NCBI RefSeq assembly: GCF_965214215.1
Contig: NZ_CBDCBD010000003.1
Span: 310,001-374,000, forward strand
Reading direction: 5' to 3'
DNA: 64,000 bases
DNA from: Poriferisodalis sp965214215
GTDB taxonomy: Bacteria; Actinomycetota; Acidimicrobiia; Acidimicrobiales; Poriferisodalaceae
A program made the translations under genes and the position numbers. This document shows positions 42,632 through 52,088 of the stretch, piece by piece (within the stretch, counting starts at the first letter, position 1; each line of letters opens with the position of its first letter). The notes below the pieces were generated by a model that did not search any database, had not been told where the DNA came from, and saw nothing but the letters and a program-made list of their open reading frames with translations.

Positions 42632-45600
42632 CTAGGCGCCCGCGACGGGGATGCGCAGCAGCCAGCCGACGTCGATCCGATCGCCGTGGACGAACGTCTG
42701 GCCGTCTGCCTGTCGCTGGCCGCGGTTGGCCAGCACGATGCGGTTGTACAGCGAGCTGTCGCCATAGATGCGCTGCGCGATCGTCCCGAGCATGTCGCCT
42801 TGCATGACGCAATAGATGACGTAGGAAGCGTCGGCTGCGGCAGCCGTGCTGGGTGCCGAGATCGGCAGGGGCACACGCAGAATCCAGCCGGCGCGGATCA
42901 TGTCGGCGCTGGTGAGCGTGTAGCCGTCGCTCATGCGGCGCCCTCGGTTTGCGTCGTAGATGCGCTGCCAGGCCTCGTCGTCCCGGTAGAACGTCAGCGC
43001 TATGCCGCGGAGCGTGTCGCCGGGCTCGACGGTGTAGAGAACGAACCAGCCGTCATCGGTGCGCACAACGCTCCCGAGCGATTCCGGCTCGACCGCGTGC
43101 CCGCTGTCATCCACGTCGGCGGAGTCATCCTCAGCGTCATCGCCGTCATCCTCGGCCTCGTCGTCGCCGTCAGAGTCGTCACCGTCACCGTCACCGTCGG
43201 CACCATCATCGTCGCCGTCGCCGTCAGCTCCATCGCCATCACCGTCGCCGTCGCCGTCAGCTCCATCGCCGTCGCCGTCAGCGCCATCGCCGTCAACGAC
43301 TTCTCCGTCTTCTCCGTCGCCATCACCATCGGCGCCGTCGTCGTCGGTGGCGGAGGCATCGGGGTCGCCCGAGGAGACGATCTCGGCTTCGCCGACAGGG
43401 ACGATCGTCACGACCGAGCTTGCGGCGAACGACCGGTCGCCGATCGTGACGCTCAGCGTGACGGAGGTGTCGGGTCCGCTGCTGTCCCGCGAGGTCACCC
43501 GCACTCGGGCGTCGGTGTCTTCGGGTGGCAGGTCGAATGTCAGCCGGCGAGGATTCTCGCCCAGCGACACCCAGCCGTCGCCCACATCGGCATCCACGGT
43601 GTAGTCGTCGGTCAGACTGGCCGTGCTGTCGATCTCGATGAACACTCGCACCCATCGGCGCACCGCACGTTCCAGCTCGACAGTCATCTCGCTCGACTCG
43701 CCGAGCGAGATGCTCCCCGCCGACGCCGGGCCGAGTCGCAGCTCTACCTCGGGCGGCGCCGACGGGGCACCCTGCGAGGACGTACCGCTATTGCTGCTGC
43801 GCTGGGAGGTGTCCGAATTGGACGTCGTGCCGGTATTGCCGTTCGTCGACGGCGTCTGCGTCTGCCTCGGCGCCGGGTCGTCATTGTCGGTGATCATGAC
43901 TTTTGTGCTCATGGGACTGCCCAGCGTGTAGTCGGCGTGCTCGTTGAGGGTGAGCACCACCGTCTCGGCATCCTCATCGACAGCGTCGTCGAGGATCGTC
44001 ACTGGGATCGTCGCAGACATCTGACCCGCCCTGACCGACACTGACGAGCCCACCCCCGTGTAATCGGAGCCCGGCACAGCGGTTCCCTCCACGGTGTAGC
44101 TCACGGTCAGCCCGCCTGCGGGGGCCGCCGCCGACAAGTGCACCGGCACCCTCACGCTGCGCGAACCTGACGCCTCGCCGCCTGAGTGCGACCCCGAACC
44201 GAAACTCGCACGCGGCGTGGTCGGCGTCGACGTGGTTCGCGGTGGAGCCGGGTCGTCGTCGGTCACGGTCACCGTCACGCTGGGCACCGACATCGACTTG
44301 GTGTACTTCGATCCGTCGCCGGTGGTCACCGCGTGGCTGATGGTCACGGTGCGCTTGTCACCGGAATTGTCGATGTTGTCGTTCACGCCGGTCACCGTGA
44401 CCGTCTGCGCCTGGTTCCAGTCCGACGGTGTGAACGTGAGCGTCTGCGACGCGCCCGCCGTGCCTCCCGACTTGTTCACCGTCGCCGCCCCCGGCGTGGG
44501 AGAGGTCACCGTCACCGCCACATCGGAAGCGGGCTTGCTGTCCAGCACCACCGTGTACGTGTCGGTGCCGCCATTCTCGGCAACCGCCGTGCCCGCAGGC
44601 GTACCCGACTCAGTCACCGTCACACCCGCAGTGTCAATGTCAGTGACATCGACGGTGACGCCGTCGATCTCGCGAGTCGTTGGGTAGCCGGCGCCGTCGC
44701 CGTTCCTCACCTCGTGGCTGATGGTCACGGTGCGCTTGTCGCCGGAATTGTCGACATGGTCATGCACGCCGCGGACGGTCACGGTCTGCGGCTTATCCCA
44801 ATTTGCAAGCGTGAACGTCAGGTCCGCGAAGGACCCGAAGCCATGCGGGCTTGCTGCGCGTTTAATCAGTGCATATACGCTCCCGTCGGGGAGGGAGCTG
44901 GTGGCGCGGATGGTCACGCTTCTCGCTGGCTGGCTGTTGAGCACGACGGTGTAGTTCGCGTCGCCGACAATCTCGGTCTCGGTCACGCTCACCTGCAACG
45001 GCGAGACCGTCACGCCCGGTGTGGCGCTGGTGCTCTCGGTGTCGTCGTCGGTCACGGTCACCGTCACGCTGGGCACCGACATCGACGTGGTGTACTTCGA
45101 TCCGTCGCCGGTGGTCACCGCGTGGCTGATGGTCACGGTGCGCTTGTCACCGTCATTGTTGACGTTGTCGTTCACGCCGGTCACCGTGACCGTCTGCGCC
45201 TGGTTCCAGTCCGACGGTGTGAACGTGAGCGTCTGCGACGCGCCCGCCGTGCCTCCCGACTTGTTCACCGTCGCCGCCCCCGGCGTGTCCGCGGTCACCG
45301 TCACCACCACATTGGCCGCGGGTTCGCTGTCCAGCACGACCGTGTATGTGTCGGTGCCGCCATTCTCGGCAACCGTCGTGCCCGCAGGCGTACCCGACTC
45401 GGTCACCGTCACGCCCGTGTCATTGTCGACGATGGTCATGGAGTACACCTTGGTGGTGCCGAGCGTGTAGCCGGGGCCCGTGGTCAGCGTCAGCACCACC
45501 GTTTCGTCGGATTCGACATCGGAGTCGTCGGTGATGCTGACCGGAATATCAACATTTCGGGCATACGCAGGCACCGAGAGGGTTGCCGTGGCGCTGGTGA

Positions 45601-47557
45601 CGCCCGTGATGCTGTAGTCGCTGTCCAACGTGGCGGTACCCGACAATCCGTATTTGAGCGTGGTGGCCGATGCGGGCACTGGGTCGAGCATCACCCGTAC
45701 GTCTTCGGTAGGCCAGTTCTCGGCGAGGCGACCCGCCCCGTTGCCGTAGTCGCTCGGCTCAGCCCTGCCGAATTTGACGACCGGTTCCGAGGGTGCCGCT
45801 GTGTTGTCCTCGATGGTGATGGTGACGCTCTTGTTCGCGCCAAGCCGGTAGCCGTCGCCGGCGTTCAGCGTGATCGTGACTGTCTCGGCGCCTTCGTTGG
45901 TCAAGGTGTCGTTCAGTGCGATGATTGATCCCTGGGCGGTGAGGCTGGACGAGGTGCTCTCGAACTCAATTTTCTTGTCCAAGCGCCCCGAGACCTGGTA
46001 GTCCTGGTCCTGTACGGCGCTGTCAGACGAGACGGTGTAGCCGACATCGATGGTCTGCGAGGGCGCCTTGTTGACCGTGACGGTCACGAGGGCCTCGTTC
46101 GGCGTGTCGTTCTCCTTGATCGCGGAATGATCGACCGAGATGCTGACCCGAGGCACCAGCTTCGTCTCGTCGTCGACCAGCGCGATCTTTGCGGAGTTCA
46201 CGGTAGTACCGCCGGAGGTTCCGCTGACGGTGACGACCCCATCGGGGTTCTCGGCGTTGTTGTCGGCGGGGGTCAGTGCGAAGGAACCCGTAGCGGAGTT
46301 CTGACCCGCCGGGATGGTGATATCGAACGGGTCCGGGCTCGCCGTCAACTTGACAGCGTTCTGCGCTCCGGTGTCGGCCACCTTCACGGCCACGGTCTTG
46401 GCGGCTTCGAAGGTCAGGCCGTTGGCAAGGGTCGCGGTGACGGTCACCGTCGGAGCGGAGGCCACGTCTTCGTTGACTGATGTGACATCGGTGCTCAGAT
46501 TGATGACGGCTTTCGCCGCGTCGTCGTCGGTGACCGTTGCGGTGAGCTGCTTTGTGGCGCCCTCGTAGTTCCTGTCCGACGATTTGGCAGTGTGGTTGAT
46601 GACTGCCGTTCGCTTGCCCGAGCTCTGCACGACGCTGTCATCGACACCGGTCACGGTGACCGTCTGCGGAGCGCTCCAGTTCGATGGGGTGAACGTCAGC
46701 GTCGCGGTCGCGCTGGCCGCGCCGGTGGTCTTCACGGTGGCCGCCGCCGGCTTCGCCGACTTGACCGTCACCGTCACGTTGCTGCTGGGCTTCCGGGTGA
46801 GCGCAACCGTGTAGGTATCGGTGCCGCCGTTCTCCGCCACCGAGATACCGCCGCCTGTCTGGACGATGGCCAGCCGGTCCTTCCACAGGGACCTATCCCG
46901 CACCTGAACTAGACCTGATTTCGTGTCGCCGATCTTTCCGCCCGTTTCCACATCAGTGATTCGGACCCATACCTTCCCGCGTGTGTTCGGCTCTTGGCTC
47001 GGATTTGACAAGTCCCCCAAAATGCGGGCGCACTGCTTGTCGCCATGCTTCGCTATATCGAACTTCTCTCCGGTTTGAGGGTCGTCTTGATTCGCGCCTG
47101 CCTCACTAATGGGGGGTAGGAATGGCAGCCCGTTGCTGTTGTCGTTCTGGCAATATGGTTCCTCCCCGTAGCCCTGAAGTTTGGACGTCTCCTTGCCGGC
47201 CCAGAGGTAGCGGGTTTCGTCGCGGACCGTGAACTGGACGGTGAAGCTCGCTTGGTTCGCGGGAATCGTGACCGTCTTGGTGCCAGATTGGTCGTCCCGC
47301 AGCGTGTTGTGGCTGCCTTCGCTCACGTCGTAGGTGACCGTGAGCGGCGACGTGGGGGGCGGATCGGCGTGGAAGGTGAACACGGCGGTGCCGCCTTCGA
47401 AGATCTCGCTGGCTTCGCTGGTCACCGTGACGGCCGAGGTGGTGGTGGCCCCGGCGGGCGAGGCGAGCGGCACTAGCACCGACGCGGCGGTCGCGAGGGC
47501 CACTACGGCAACTAGCCGGTGCTGCGCGACGCGCCATCGGGTTCGGGCGAAGGTCAT
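42632..47557 (-). CDS. very large secreted Calx-beta/LysM repeat protein
   Basis: A 1641-aa exported protein. Signal peptide: LVAVVALATAASVLVPLASPAGA. The body holds many Calx-beta-like units ending in VTVTDDD or VTIEDN and long modules with TVAENGGTDTYTV and TLTFTPSDWNQAQTVTVTGV, of which two are nearly identical in DNA. From about residue 1290 comes a Ser/Thr/Gly-rich linker and a beta-domain, then about 80 residues of Asp-Gly repeats (DGDGDGADGDG), and the C-terminus has two LysM-like domains (VEPGDTLRGIALTFY and VMQGDMLGTIAQRIY) that should bind peptidoglycan. It is probably a wall-attached adhesin or matrix protein binding Ca2+. Its opposite strand shows long open frames that are composition artefacts. 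Confidence 0.82.
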   Translation of the reverse strand: MTFARTRWRVAQHRLVAVVALATAASVLVPLASPAGATTTSAVTVTSEASEIFEGGTAVFTFHADPPPTSPLTVTYDVSEGSHNTLRDDQSGTKTVTIPANQASFTVQFTVRDETRYLWAGKETSKLQGYGEEPYCQNDNSNGLPFLPPISEAGANQDDPQTGEKFDIAKHGDKQCARILGDLSNPSQEPNTRGKVWVRITDVETGGKIGDTKSGLVQVRDRSLWKDRLAIVQTGGGISVAENGGTDTYTVALTRKPSSNVTVTVKSAKPAAATVKTTGAASATATLTFTPSNWSAPQTVTVTGVDDSVVQSSGKRTAVINHTAKSSDRNYEGATKQLTATVTDDDAAKAVINLSTDVTSVNEDVASAPTVTVTATLANGLTFEAAKTVAVKVADTGAQNAVKLTASPDPFDITIPAGQNSATGSFALTPADNNAENPDGVVTVSGTSGGTTVNSAKIALVDDETKLVPRVSISVDHSAIKENDTPNEALVTVTVNKAPSQTIDVGYTVSSDSAVQDQDYQVSGRLDKKIEFESTSSSLTAQGSIIALNDTLTNEGAETVTITLNAGDGYRLGANKSVTITIEDNTAAPSEPVVKFGRAEPSDYGNGAGRLAENWPTEDVRVMLDPVPASATTLKYGLSGTATLDSDYSITGVTSATATLSVPAYARNVDIPVSITDDSDVESDETVVLTLTTGPGYTLGTTKVYSMTIVDNDTGVTVTESGTPAGTTVAENGGTDTYTVVLDSEPAANVVVTVTADTPGAATVNKSGGTAGASQTLTFTPSDWNQAQTVTVTGVNDNVNNDGDKRTVTISHAVTTGDGSKYTTSMSVPSVTVTVTDDDTESTSATPGVTVSPLQVSVTETEIVGDANYTVVLNSQPARSVTIRATSSLPDGSVYALIKRAASPHGFGSFADLTFTLANWDKPQTVTVRGVHDHVDNSGDKRTVTISHEVRNGDGAGYPTTREIDGVTVDVTDIDTAGVTVTESGTPAGTAVAENGGTDTYTVVLDSKPASDVAVTVTSPTPGAATVNKSGGTAGASQTLTFTPSDWNQAQTVTVTGVNDNIDNSGDKRTVTISHAVTTGDGSKYTKSMSVPSVTVTVTDDDPAPPRTTSTPTTPRASFGSGSHSGGEASGSRSVRVPVHLSAAAPAGGLTVSYTVEGTAVPGSDYTGVGSSVSVRAGQMSATIPVTILDDAVDEDAETVVLTLNEHADYTLGSPMSTKVMITDNDDPAPRQTQTPSTNGNTGTTSNSDTSQRSSNSGTSSQGAPSAPPEVELRLGPASAGSISLGESSEMTVELERAVRRWVRVFIEIDSTASLTDDYTVDADVGDGWVSLGENPRRLTFDLPPEDTDARVRVTSRDSSGPDTSVTLSVTIGDRSFAASSVVTIVPVGEAEIVSSGDPDASATDDDGADGDGDGEDGEVVDGDGADGDGDGADGDGDGDGDGADGDGDDDGADGDGDGDDSDGDDEAEDDGDDAEDDSADVDDSGHAVEPESLGSVVRTDDGWFVLYTVEPGDTLRGIALTFYRDDEAWQRIYDANRGRRMSDGYTLTSADMIRAGWILRVPLPISAPSTAAAADASYVIYCVMQGDMLGTIAQRIYGDSSLYNRIVLANRGQRQADGQTFVHGDRIDVGWLLRIPVAGA

Positions 47558-47813
47558 GGGCTGAGTACCTCGAATCGATCCACGATCAGGGCTTGGCAAA
47601 ACTACGACGAGTACCGCGAGTGGCCGCCCCTGTCAATGGCGGAATCACTTCCACGGATCTCAAGATAGATGCACCGAAATGCCATCTCTGTCATTTGGAC
47701 CCTGAAACTGAGCCTCGGACCGAGGCGGCCGTAGCGGTGGCGTAGGGTCACCGCAGCACACCGCATCGGAATGCACCGCGGCCGAACGCGGACGACTGGA
47801 CACGGGAGGTGTC

Positions 47814-49091
47814 ATGGGGTTGCGACCGGGGGACCTGAACCTGGCAAGCCAGGCCGACATGGCCAGCATCGGCGAGGCGCCGTATGAGTACTTGGAGGTG
47901 CTGCGCCGCGAAGCGCCGGTGTGGTGGAACCCGCCACCGCCTGTCGAGCACATGCACGTTCCGTGTACGGGCTTCTGGGTGCTCAGCCGCTACGACGACG
48001 TGGATGCCGTCTCCAAGGATCCCGCCCGTTTCTCGGCCTGGGAGAACTCGGTGCTGTGGGTGGACGTGCAGCAGAACCCGATCGCCCTGCAGGCGCAGCG
48101 CTCGGGCCTGATGGGCATGGACCCCCCGCAGCACACCTCGTACCGGCGGCTGCTGCAGCCGGGCATGACGCCGCGGCGCATCGCCGCGTTGGAGCCGTTC
48201 ATCGAGGCCGAAGCCGCGAACGTGGTCGCCGAGCTGGCCGCGAAAGACCGCGCCGAGTTCGTGTTCGAAGCCGCGGCAGAGCTGCCGATGATCCTGCTGT
48301 GCCAGATGATGGGCGTCCCCCAGGAGCAGCGCCGTGAGTACCTGCGCATCGCCAACAACGTCGCCAACGTCGAGTTCGCCGAGAACTTCGAGCACACCAT
48401 GTTCGAGCTGTACCTGTTCTTGGACGACCTGGTGAAGAACAGCGGCGATCTCGACAGCGACACGATGCTGTCGAAGTACACCCACGGCGAGGTGGACGGC
48501 CGCAGCCTCACTCCCGACGAGATCACGCAGTTCTTCGTGACCCTGTCGATCGCCGGGCACGAGACCACCCGCAACACCACCGCCCATTTCGTGCGGCTGA
48601 TGGACGAGCACCCCGACCAGAAGGCGCTGCTGCTCGAAGACCTCGACGGGCGGCTGCCGAACGCCATCGAGGAGGTGCTGCGCTACTCGCCGCCGGTGAT
48701 GCAGTTCTGCCGCACCGCCACCGAAGACGTCGAGATGGAAGGCGCCACGATCACCAAGGGCGACAAGGTGTACCTGTCGTACATCTCGGCCAACCGAGAC
48801 GCCGAGGTGTTCGACGACCCGAACCGGTTCGACATCCTGCGGCCCAACGCGTCGTCGCACTTGGCATTCGGCGCCGGGCCGCACTTCTGCTTGGGGGCGT
48901 CGGTGGCGCGCACCCAGCTGCGCTGCCTGCTCAGCGAGCTGTACCGGCGGCTGCCCGACCTGACGCTCGCCGAGCCGTACACGCCAATGGGCAGCGTGTG
49001 GTTCAACGCCATCACCGAGATGCCGGTGCTCACCTGCCCGCACGCTGCGGCGAGCGGTGTCGGGAGCGGTTCGGAGGGGAGTTCATCGTGA
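47814..49091 (+). CDS. cytochrome P450
   Basis: A 425-aa soluble bacterial P450. The heme-binding loop FGAGPHFCLGASVAR has Cys359. The I-helix oxygen-binding motif is AGHETTRN, and the ExxR pair is present in EEVLRYSPP. CYP124/125/142-like mycobacterial P450s share such features, but substrate is not predictable. It is followed by a short frame and an SDR gene with overlaps, suggesting an operon that oxidises and then dehydrogenates an alcohol. No ferredoxin gene is adjacent. Confidence 0.9.
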   Translation: MGLRPGDLNLASQADMASIGEAPYEYLEVLRREAPVWWNPPPPVEHMHVPCTGFWVLSRYDDVDAVSKDPARFSAWENSVLWVDVQQNPIALQAQRSGLMGMDPPQHTSYRRLLQPGMTPRRIAALEPFIEAEAANVVAELAAKDRAEFVFEAAAELPMILLCQMMGVPQEQRREYLRIANNVANVEFAENFEHTMFELYLFLDDLVKNSGDLDSDTMLSKYTHGEVDGRSLTPDEITQFFVTLSIAGHETTRNTTAHFVRLMDEHPDQKALLLEDLDGRLPNAIEEVLRYSPPVMQFCRTATEDVEMEGATITKGDKVYLSYISANRDAEVFDDPNRFDILRPNASSHLAFGAGPHFCLGASVARTQLRCLLSELYRRLPDLTLAEPYTPMGSVWFNAITEMPVLTCPHAAASGVGSGSEGSSS

Positions 49092-49162
49092 ACGAGATTG
49101 AGGCCGGCACCGAAGACTCGGCGATGACGGCGAGCGAGATGCGCGCCGGGCGGCCGACGTGA
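49088..49162 (+). CDS. micro-ORF bridging P450 and SDR
   Basis: The GTG at 49088 overlaps the P450 stop (GTGA), and the 24-codon frame ends in TGA (49160-49162) that overlaps the SDR's GTG start at 49159. The peptide MNEIEAGTEDSAMTASEMRA is not a known family and may serve only to pass ribosomes along. It could also be chance. Confidence 0.35.
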   Translation: MNEIEAGTEDSAMTASEMRAGRPT

Positions 49163-50070
49163 GCGGCGCGACCGGGGTGGTCGAGGGACGCTTGGTGGTG
49201 GTGACCGGCGCGGGCAACGGCATCGGCGCCGCACTGGCGCACGAAGCCGCCCGGCGAGGTGCTGCGACGGTGGCGATCGCCGACATCGACGCCGCTGCGG
49301 CGCAGCGGACCGCCGACGAGGTGCGTTCAGCCGGCGCGGCACCGAACGCCGAGGTGCTGGCGATGCCCTGCGACGTGACCGACCACGATGCGCTGGGGGC
49401 CTTGGCCGGCGAACTGCGTGCAGCGCACGGCACCCCTGGCCTGGTGTGCGCCAACGCTGGGGTGTCTGCTTCGGGCGGGCCGCTGCTCGACGGCGACATG
49501 AGCGATGCCCGCTGGGTGCTGGAAGTCAACTTCTTCGGGGTGCTGGCCACGCTGCGTGCATTCGGGCAACCAATGGCCGCCGACGAGACGCCCGGATGGC
49601 TGCTGGCGACCGGCTCAGAGCACTCCTTGGGCCTGCCCCATGCCGGTGCGGGCGCCTACACCGCTTCCAAGCACGCTGTGCTGGGCATGTGCGAGGCGAT
49701 GCGGGCAGAGCTGGCGCCGCATCTGGGCATCAGCGTGCTGTGTCCGGGGCTGACAGCCAGCAACCTGTGGGCATCGGGCGGGCATCGGCCCAGCGCCTTC
49801 GGCGGCCCGACCGAGCCCGAACCCCTCGCCCGGGCCGTGATCGAACGGGGGATGCCGGCCGCCGTCGTGGCGCAGCGTGCCTTCGACGGCGTGGCAGCTG
49901 GGCAGTTCGTGATCCCGACCCATTACAACGCTCGCGACTACGCCGAACGCCGCGCCGGCGAGGTCGACGCTGCGTTCGACCGGCTCGCCGCCGTGGACAC
50001 CTCAAGCTGGGACGTCGCCGAAGTGGCAGGCGCCGTGCTGAGCGAACTCGCCGACAGCACCGAGCAATAG
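49159..50070 (+). CDS. short-chain dehydrogenase/reductase
   Basis: A 303-aa Rossmann-fold SDR. The coenzyme motif is TGAGNGIG; the NAG strand is VCANAGVSASGG; the catalytic residues are Ser in LATGSEHSLG and the YxxxK pair in AYTASKHAVLG. The nicotinamide-nucleotide and alcohol substrates are not known. It probably acts on the product of the neighbouring P450. A GTG start at 49159 overlaps the bridging micro-ORF. A strong hairpin follows. Confidence 0.87.
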   Translation: MSGATGVVEGRLVVVTGAGNGIGAALAHEAARRGAATVAIADIDAAAAQRTADEVRSAGAAPNAEVLAMPCDVTDHDALGALAGELRAAHGTPGLVCANAGVSASGGPLLDGDMSDARWVLEVNFFGVLATLRAFGQPMAADETPGWLLATGSEHSLGLPHAGAGAYTASKHAVLGMCEAMRAELAPHLGISVLCPGLTASNLWASGGHRPSAFGGPTEPEPLARAVIERGMPAAVVAQRAFDGVAAGQFVIPTHYNARDYAERRAGEVDAAFDRLAAVDTSSWDVAEVAGAVLSELADSTEQ

Positions 50071-50103
50071 CCCACCGCCACAGACCGCTGTGGCTGCACG
50101 GCA

Positions 50104-50125
50104 GCGGACAGGCTCACCTGTCCGC
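50104..50125 (+). terminator. hairpin terminator between SDR and minus-strand genes
   Basis: GCGGACAGG and CCTGTCCGC form a perfect 9-bp stem with a 4-nt loop (CTCA), followed by GCGTTTCGTT. It lies between the convergent SDR gene and the HTH gene and can act in either direction. Confidence 0.6.
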
Positions 50126-50201
50126 GCGTTTCGTTAACAGATACGCGGAGAGATGATCCTTCCCGCGGTCGCACCAGTTGATTCCCGCTCTTGTTCGCTG
50201 T

Positions 50202-50244
50202 CGCTCACGGGCCGCTCGGGCCACGGCTTCGCCTATCGGCTCTG
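50202..50244 (-). repeat. dispersed intergenic repeat, copy 2
   Basis: Read on the minus strand, this resembles 1479-1522: GAGCCGATAGGCGAAGC and a tail GCGGCCCGTGAGCG with a 5-nt divergent block between. It sits just beyond the HTH gene's stop. It extends a little further on the minus side with sequence not shared by copy 1. Confidence 0.5.
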
Positions 50245-50248
50245 CCTC

Positions 50249-50449
50249 TTACGACGAGTTCGCGGCGCGCTCGATGCGAATGAGCATCGCCGCTGAAGGG
50301 GTGACCTTGGCGTTGATGTAGGTGTTGAGCCGCGACGCGCTGGTGCCCACCAGTGCCGCGAACTCCGCTTGGGTGGTGCGGGTGCGCTCAAAGGCAGCCC
50401 GGATGCGTGCGGCGACTTCGGCCTGGGCGGCCGGTGGGTCGTGGTTCAG
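50249..50449 (-). CDS. small XRE-type helix-turn-helix protein, probable CTG start
   Basis: The frame reads a clear XRE HTH: TTQAEFAALVGTSASRLN then TYINAKVTPSAAML, ending at TAA 50249-50251. No ATG, GTG or TTG occurs before the HTH after the preceding in-frame stop; the best candidate is CTG at 50449, which overlaps the stop of the upstream monooxygenase (CTGA), a coupling geometry like ATGA. This gives 66 residues. It would be a regulator of the FAD monooxygenase operon. Alternatively, it is the remnant of a longer gene. Confidence 0.5.
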   Translation of the reverse strand: MNHDPPAAQAEVAARIRAAFERTRTTQAEFAALVGTSASRLNTYINAKVTPSAAMLIRIERAANSS

Positions 50450-52038
50450 CGGGCGTGGCTGGGCAGGCGGGCGGCGAGCTCGGACGTGTCGGGAGGGCCG
50501 TCAGAGTGGCGGCGATGCCAGGCGATGATCCCGTCGGGGCGGACGAGGACGACCGCATCGGCTTCATAGGGGCTGGCAGGGACATCGGCGGGCAGCTGGC
50601 GCACCTCGAGGGGCACGCCGCCGGCGGGCAGGGTGGCGGCTGCGGCCTCCCAAGCGGCACGAGAGCACTGCGAGCCAACCAGCAGCACGTAGGACGATCC
50701 GTACCAGTCGAGCACCGACTCGCCGGCGTCGGCGTCGACCCAGACATGGGGTGCGCGCCGGCCCGACCGCACCAGCGGGACGAATTCGGTACGGGGGTCG
50801 TCGAGATGCGGCGGCGGATCGGCCTCGGCGGCGATAAGGCTCGACGACATCTCGAAGCCGAGCAGCACATGGTCGTAGTCGGCGTACTGGTGGGTCGCCG
50901 CGACGTGGGCGTCGATGTCTTCGCCTCGCATGTGGCCGCCCATCATCTCGGCCATGTGATCGGTGGTGCCGACCCCGTACGCGATCCGCTCGAGCGCGAT
51001 CGGGCGATGCTCAACCTCGTAGGTGTCGAGAATCGACGCGGGCGCCAGGCCGCGCACCACATAGGCCAGCTTCCACGCCAGATTGCGAGCGCCGGCGAAC
51101 CCGACGTTGTTGCCCATGCCGCCTGTGGGAATCGAGACATGTGCGGCATCGCCGGCGAGGAAGATGCGGCCACCGGAGAACTTCGTCACGCAACCCGGCG
51201 TCGGCTGCCACATGCGCATGGAGACGATCTCGAGCTCGACGTCGTCTTCGGTGCCCAGCGCTGCGCGGATGCGCACGCCGACGGTTTCCTCGGAGATCAG
51301 GTGCTCGTCGCCTACCACGATCTGGCAGCGCCAGCGTCGGCGCCCGTCGAGCGGCTGGAAGATCACCACGCCCAACGGTGTGGTGGTGTACAGCAGCGAC
51401 CCTTTGCGCTCCCCCACGTATGCGTCGAGGTCGGCGTGGAAGATCACGTCTTGGAGATGCATGGGCCGTGGCTCGGCCTCCAGATTGGTGCCGATCGCGT
51501 CGCGCGAGTCGCTGCCGGGCCCGTCGGCCCCGATGACGTACTGCGCGCTCACCGACTGGCGCTCGCCGGTGTTGGTGTCGCGCAGCGTCAGCCGGGCGGC
51601 GTCATCGGTCTGGGTGAGCTCGATGGCCTCGGTGTCGAACCGCACGGTGATCATCGGCTCTTCGACCACCCGGGACATCAGGGCGGCCTCCACCTGGTCT
51701 TGGGCAGTCATCACCGGCACGCACGGGCTGTTCGGCCCCGGCACGCTGAAGAACGTGGGGCTCGGGATGCTCGCGTACGGCTCGACGGCGAGGCTGTCGG
51801 ACCATCGGTTGAAGGCCGTCCAGTCGGGGCCCAGACCGGTGTCTTCCACCGCCTTGTCGAGGCCGAACTCGCGCAGCAGCTCCATCGTGTTGGTGTCCAC
51901 GAAGCGAGAACGGGGATGGGTGTTGAGCTCGCTGCGCCGTTCCACCAGCAGCGAGGGCACACCGTGGCGCGCCAGCAGCAGCGCCCCGGTGAGCCCGATC
52001 GGCCCGCAGCCGATGACACACACCGGAACCTCGATCAT
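50446..52038 (-). CDS. FAD-dependent aromatic hydroxylase-like monooxygenase
   Basis: A 530-aa flavoprotein of the PheA/TfdB group. FAD motif: VIGCGPIGLTGALLLARHG, then NTHPRSRFVDTN and the second FAD site RIFLAGDAAHVSIPTGGMG with GNNVGFAGARNLAWKL. The C-terminal thioredoxin-like domain (VWVDADAGESVLDWYG) is typical of phenol hydroxylase relatives. Aromatic hydroxylation is the likely reaction. The ATG at 52038 has GGGAGG 5 nt upstream. It is followed by the small HTH gene with an overlap. Confidence 0.83.
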   Translation of the reverse strand: MIEVPVCVIGCGPIGLTGALLLARHGVPSLLVERRSELNTHPRSRFVDTNTMELLREFGLDKAVEDTGLGPDWTAFNRWSDSLAVEPYASIPSPTFFSVPGPNSPCVPVMTAQDQVEAALMSRVVEEPMITVRFDTEAIELTQTDDAARLTLRDTNTGERQSVSAQYVIGADGPGSDSRDAIGTNLEAEPRPMHLQDVIFHADLDAYVGERKGSLLYTTTPLGVVIFQPLDGRRRWRCQIVVGDEHLISEETVGVRIRAALGTEDDVELEIVSMRMWQPTPGCVTKFSGGRIFLAGDAAHVSIPTGGMGNNVGFAGARNLAWKLAYVVRGLAPASILDTYEVEHRPIALERIAYGVGTTDHMAEMMGGHMRGEDIDAHVAATHQYADYDHVLLGFEMSSSLIAAEADPPPHLDDPRTEFVPLVRSGRRAPHVWVDADAGESVLDWYGSSYVLLVGSQCSRAAWEAAAATLPAGGVPLEVRQLPADVPASPYEADAVVLVRPDGIIAWHRRHSDGPPDTSELAARLPSHAR

Positions 52039-52088
52039 CGTTGCCTCCCGCACCTCAGTACAGGTGCTCTCGAAATGCTGAGCCGGCT

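Noticed and set aside
43150..43340. Short GC-rich tandem repeats that could look like a CRISPR array.
   Set aside because: They are a protein-coding Asp-Gly tract with no unique spacers of constant length.
42539..44044. A 501-codon plus-strand frame opposite the Asp-Gly tract and LysM region.
   Set aside because: Val/Ile/Ser repeats arise from reading the Asp-Gly tract on the other strand; the minus-strand protein has a signal peptide and recognisable domains.
44186..45928. A 580-codon open frame on the plus strand opposite the large repeat protein, rich in His, Arg and Gly.
   Set aside because: It is the mirror of GC-rich repeat codons of the minus-strand gene, has no signal, domain or ribosome-binding site, and its composition is that of a shadow frame.
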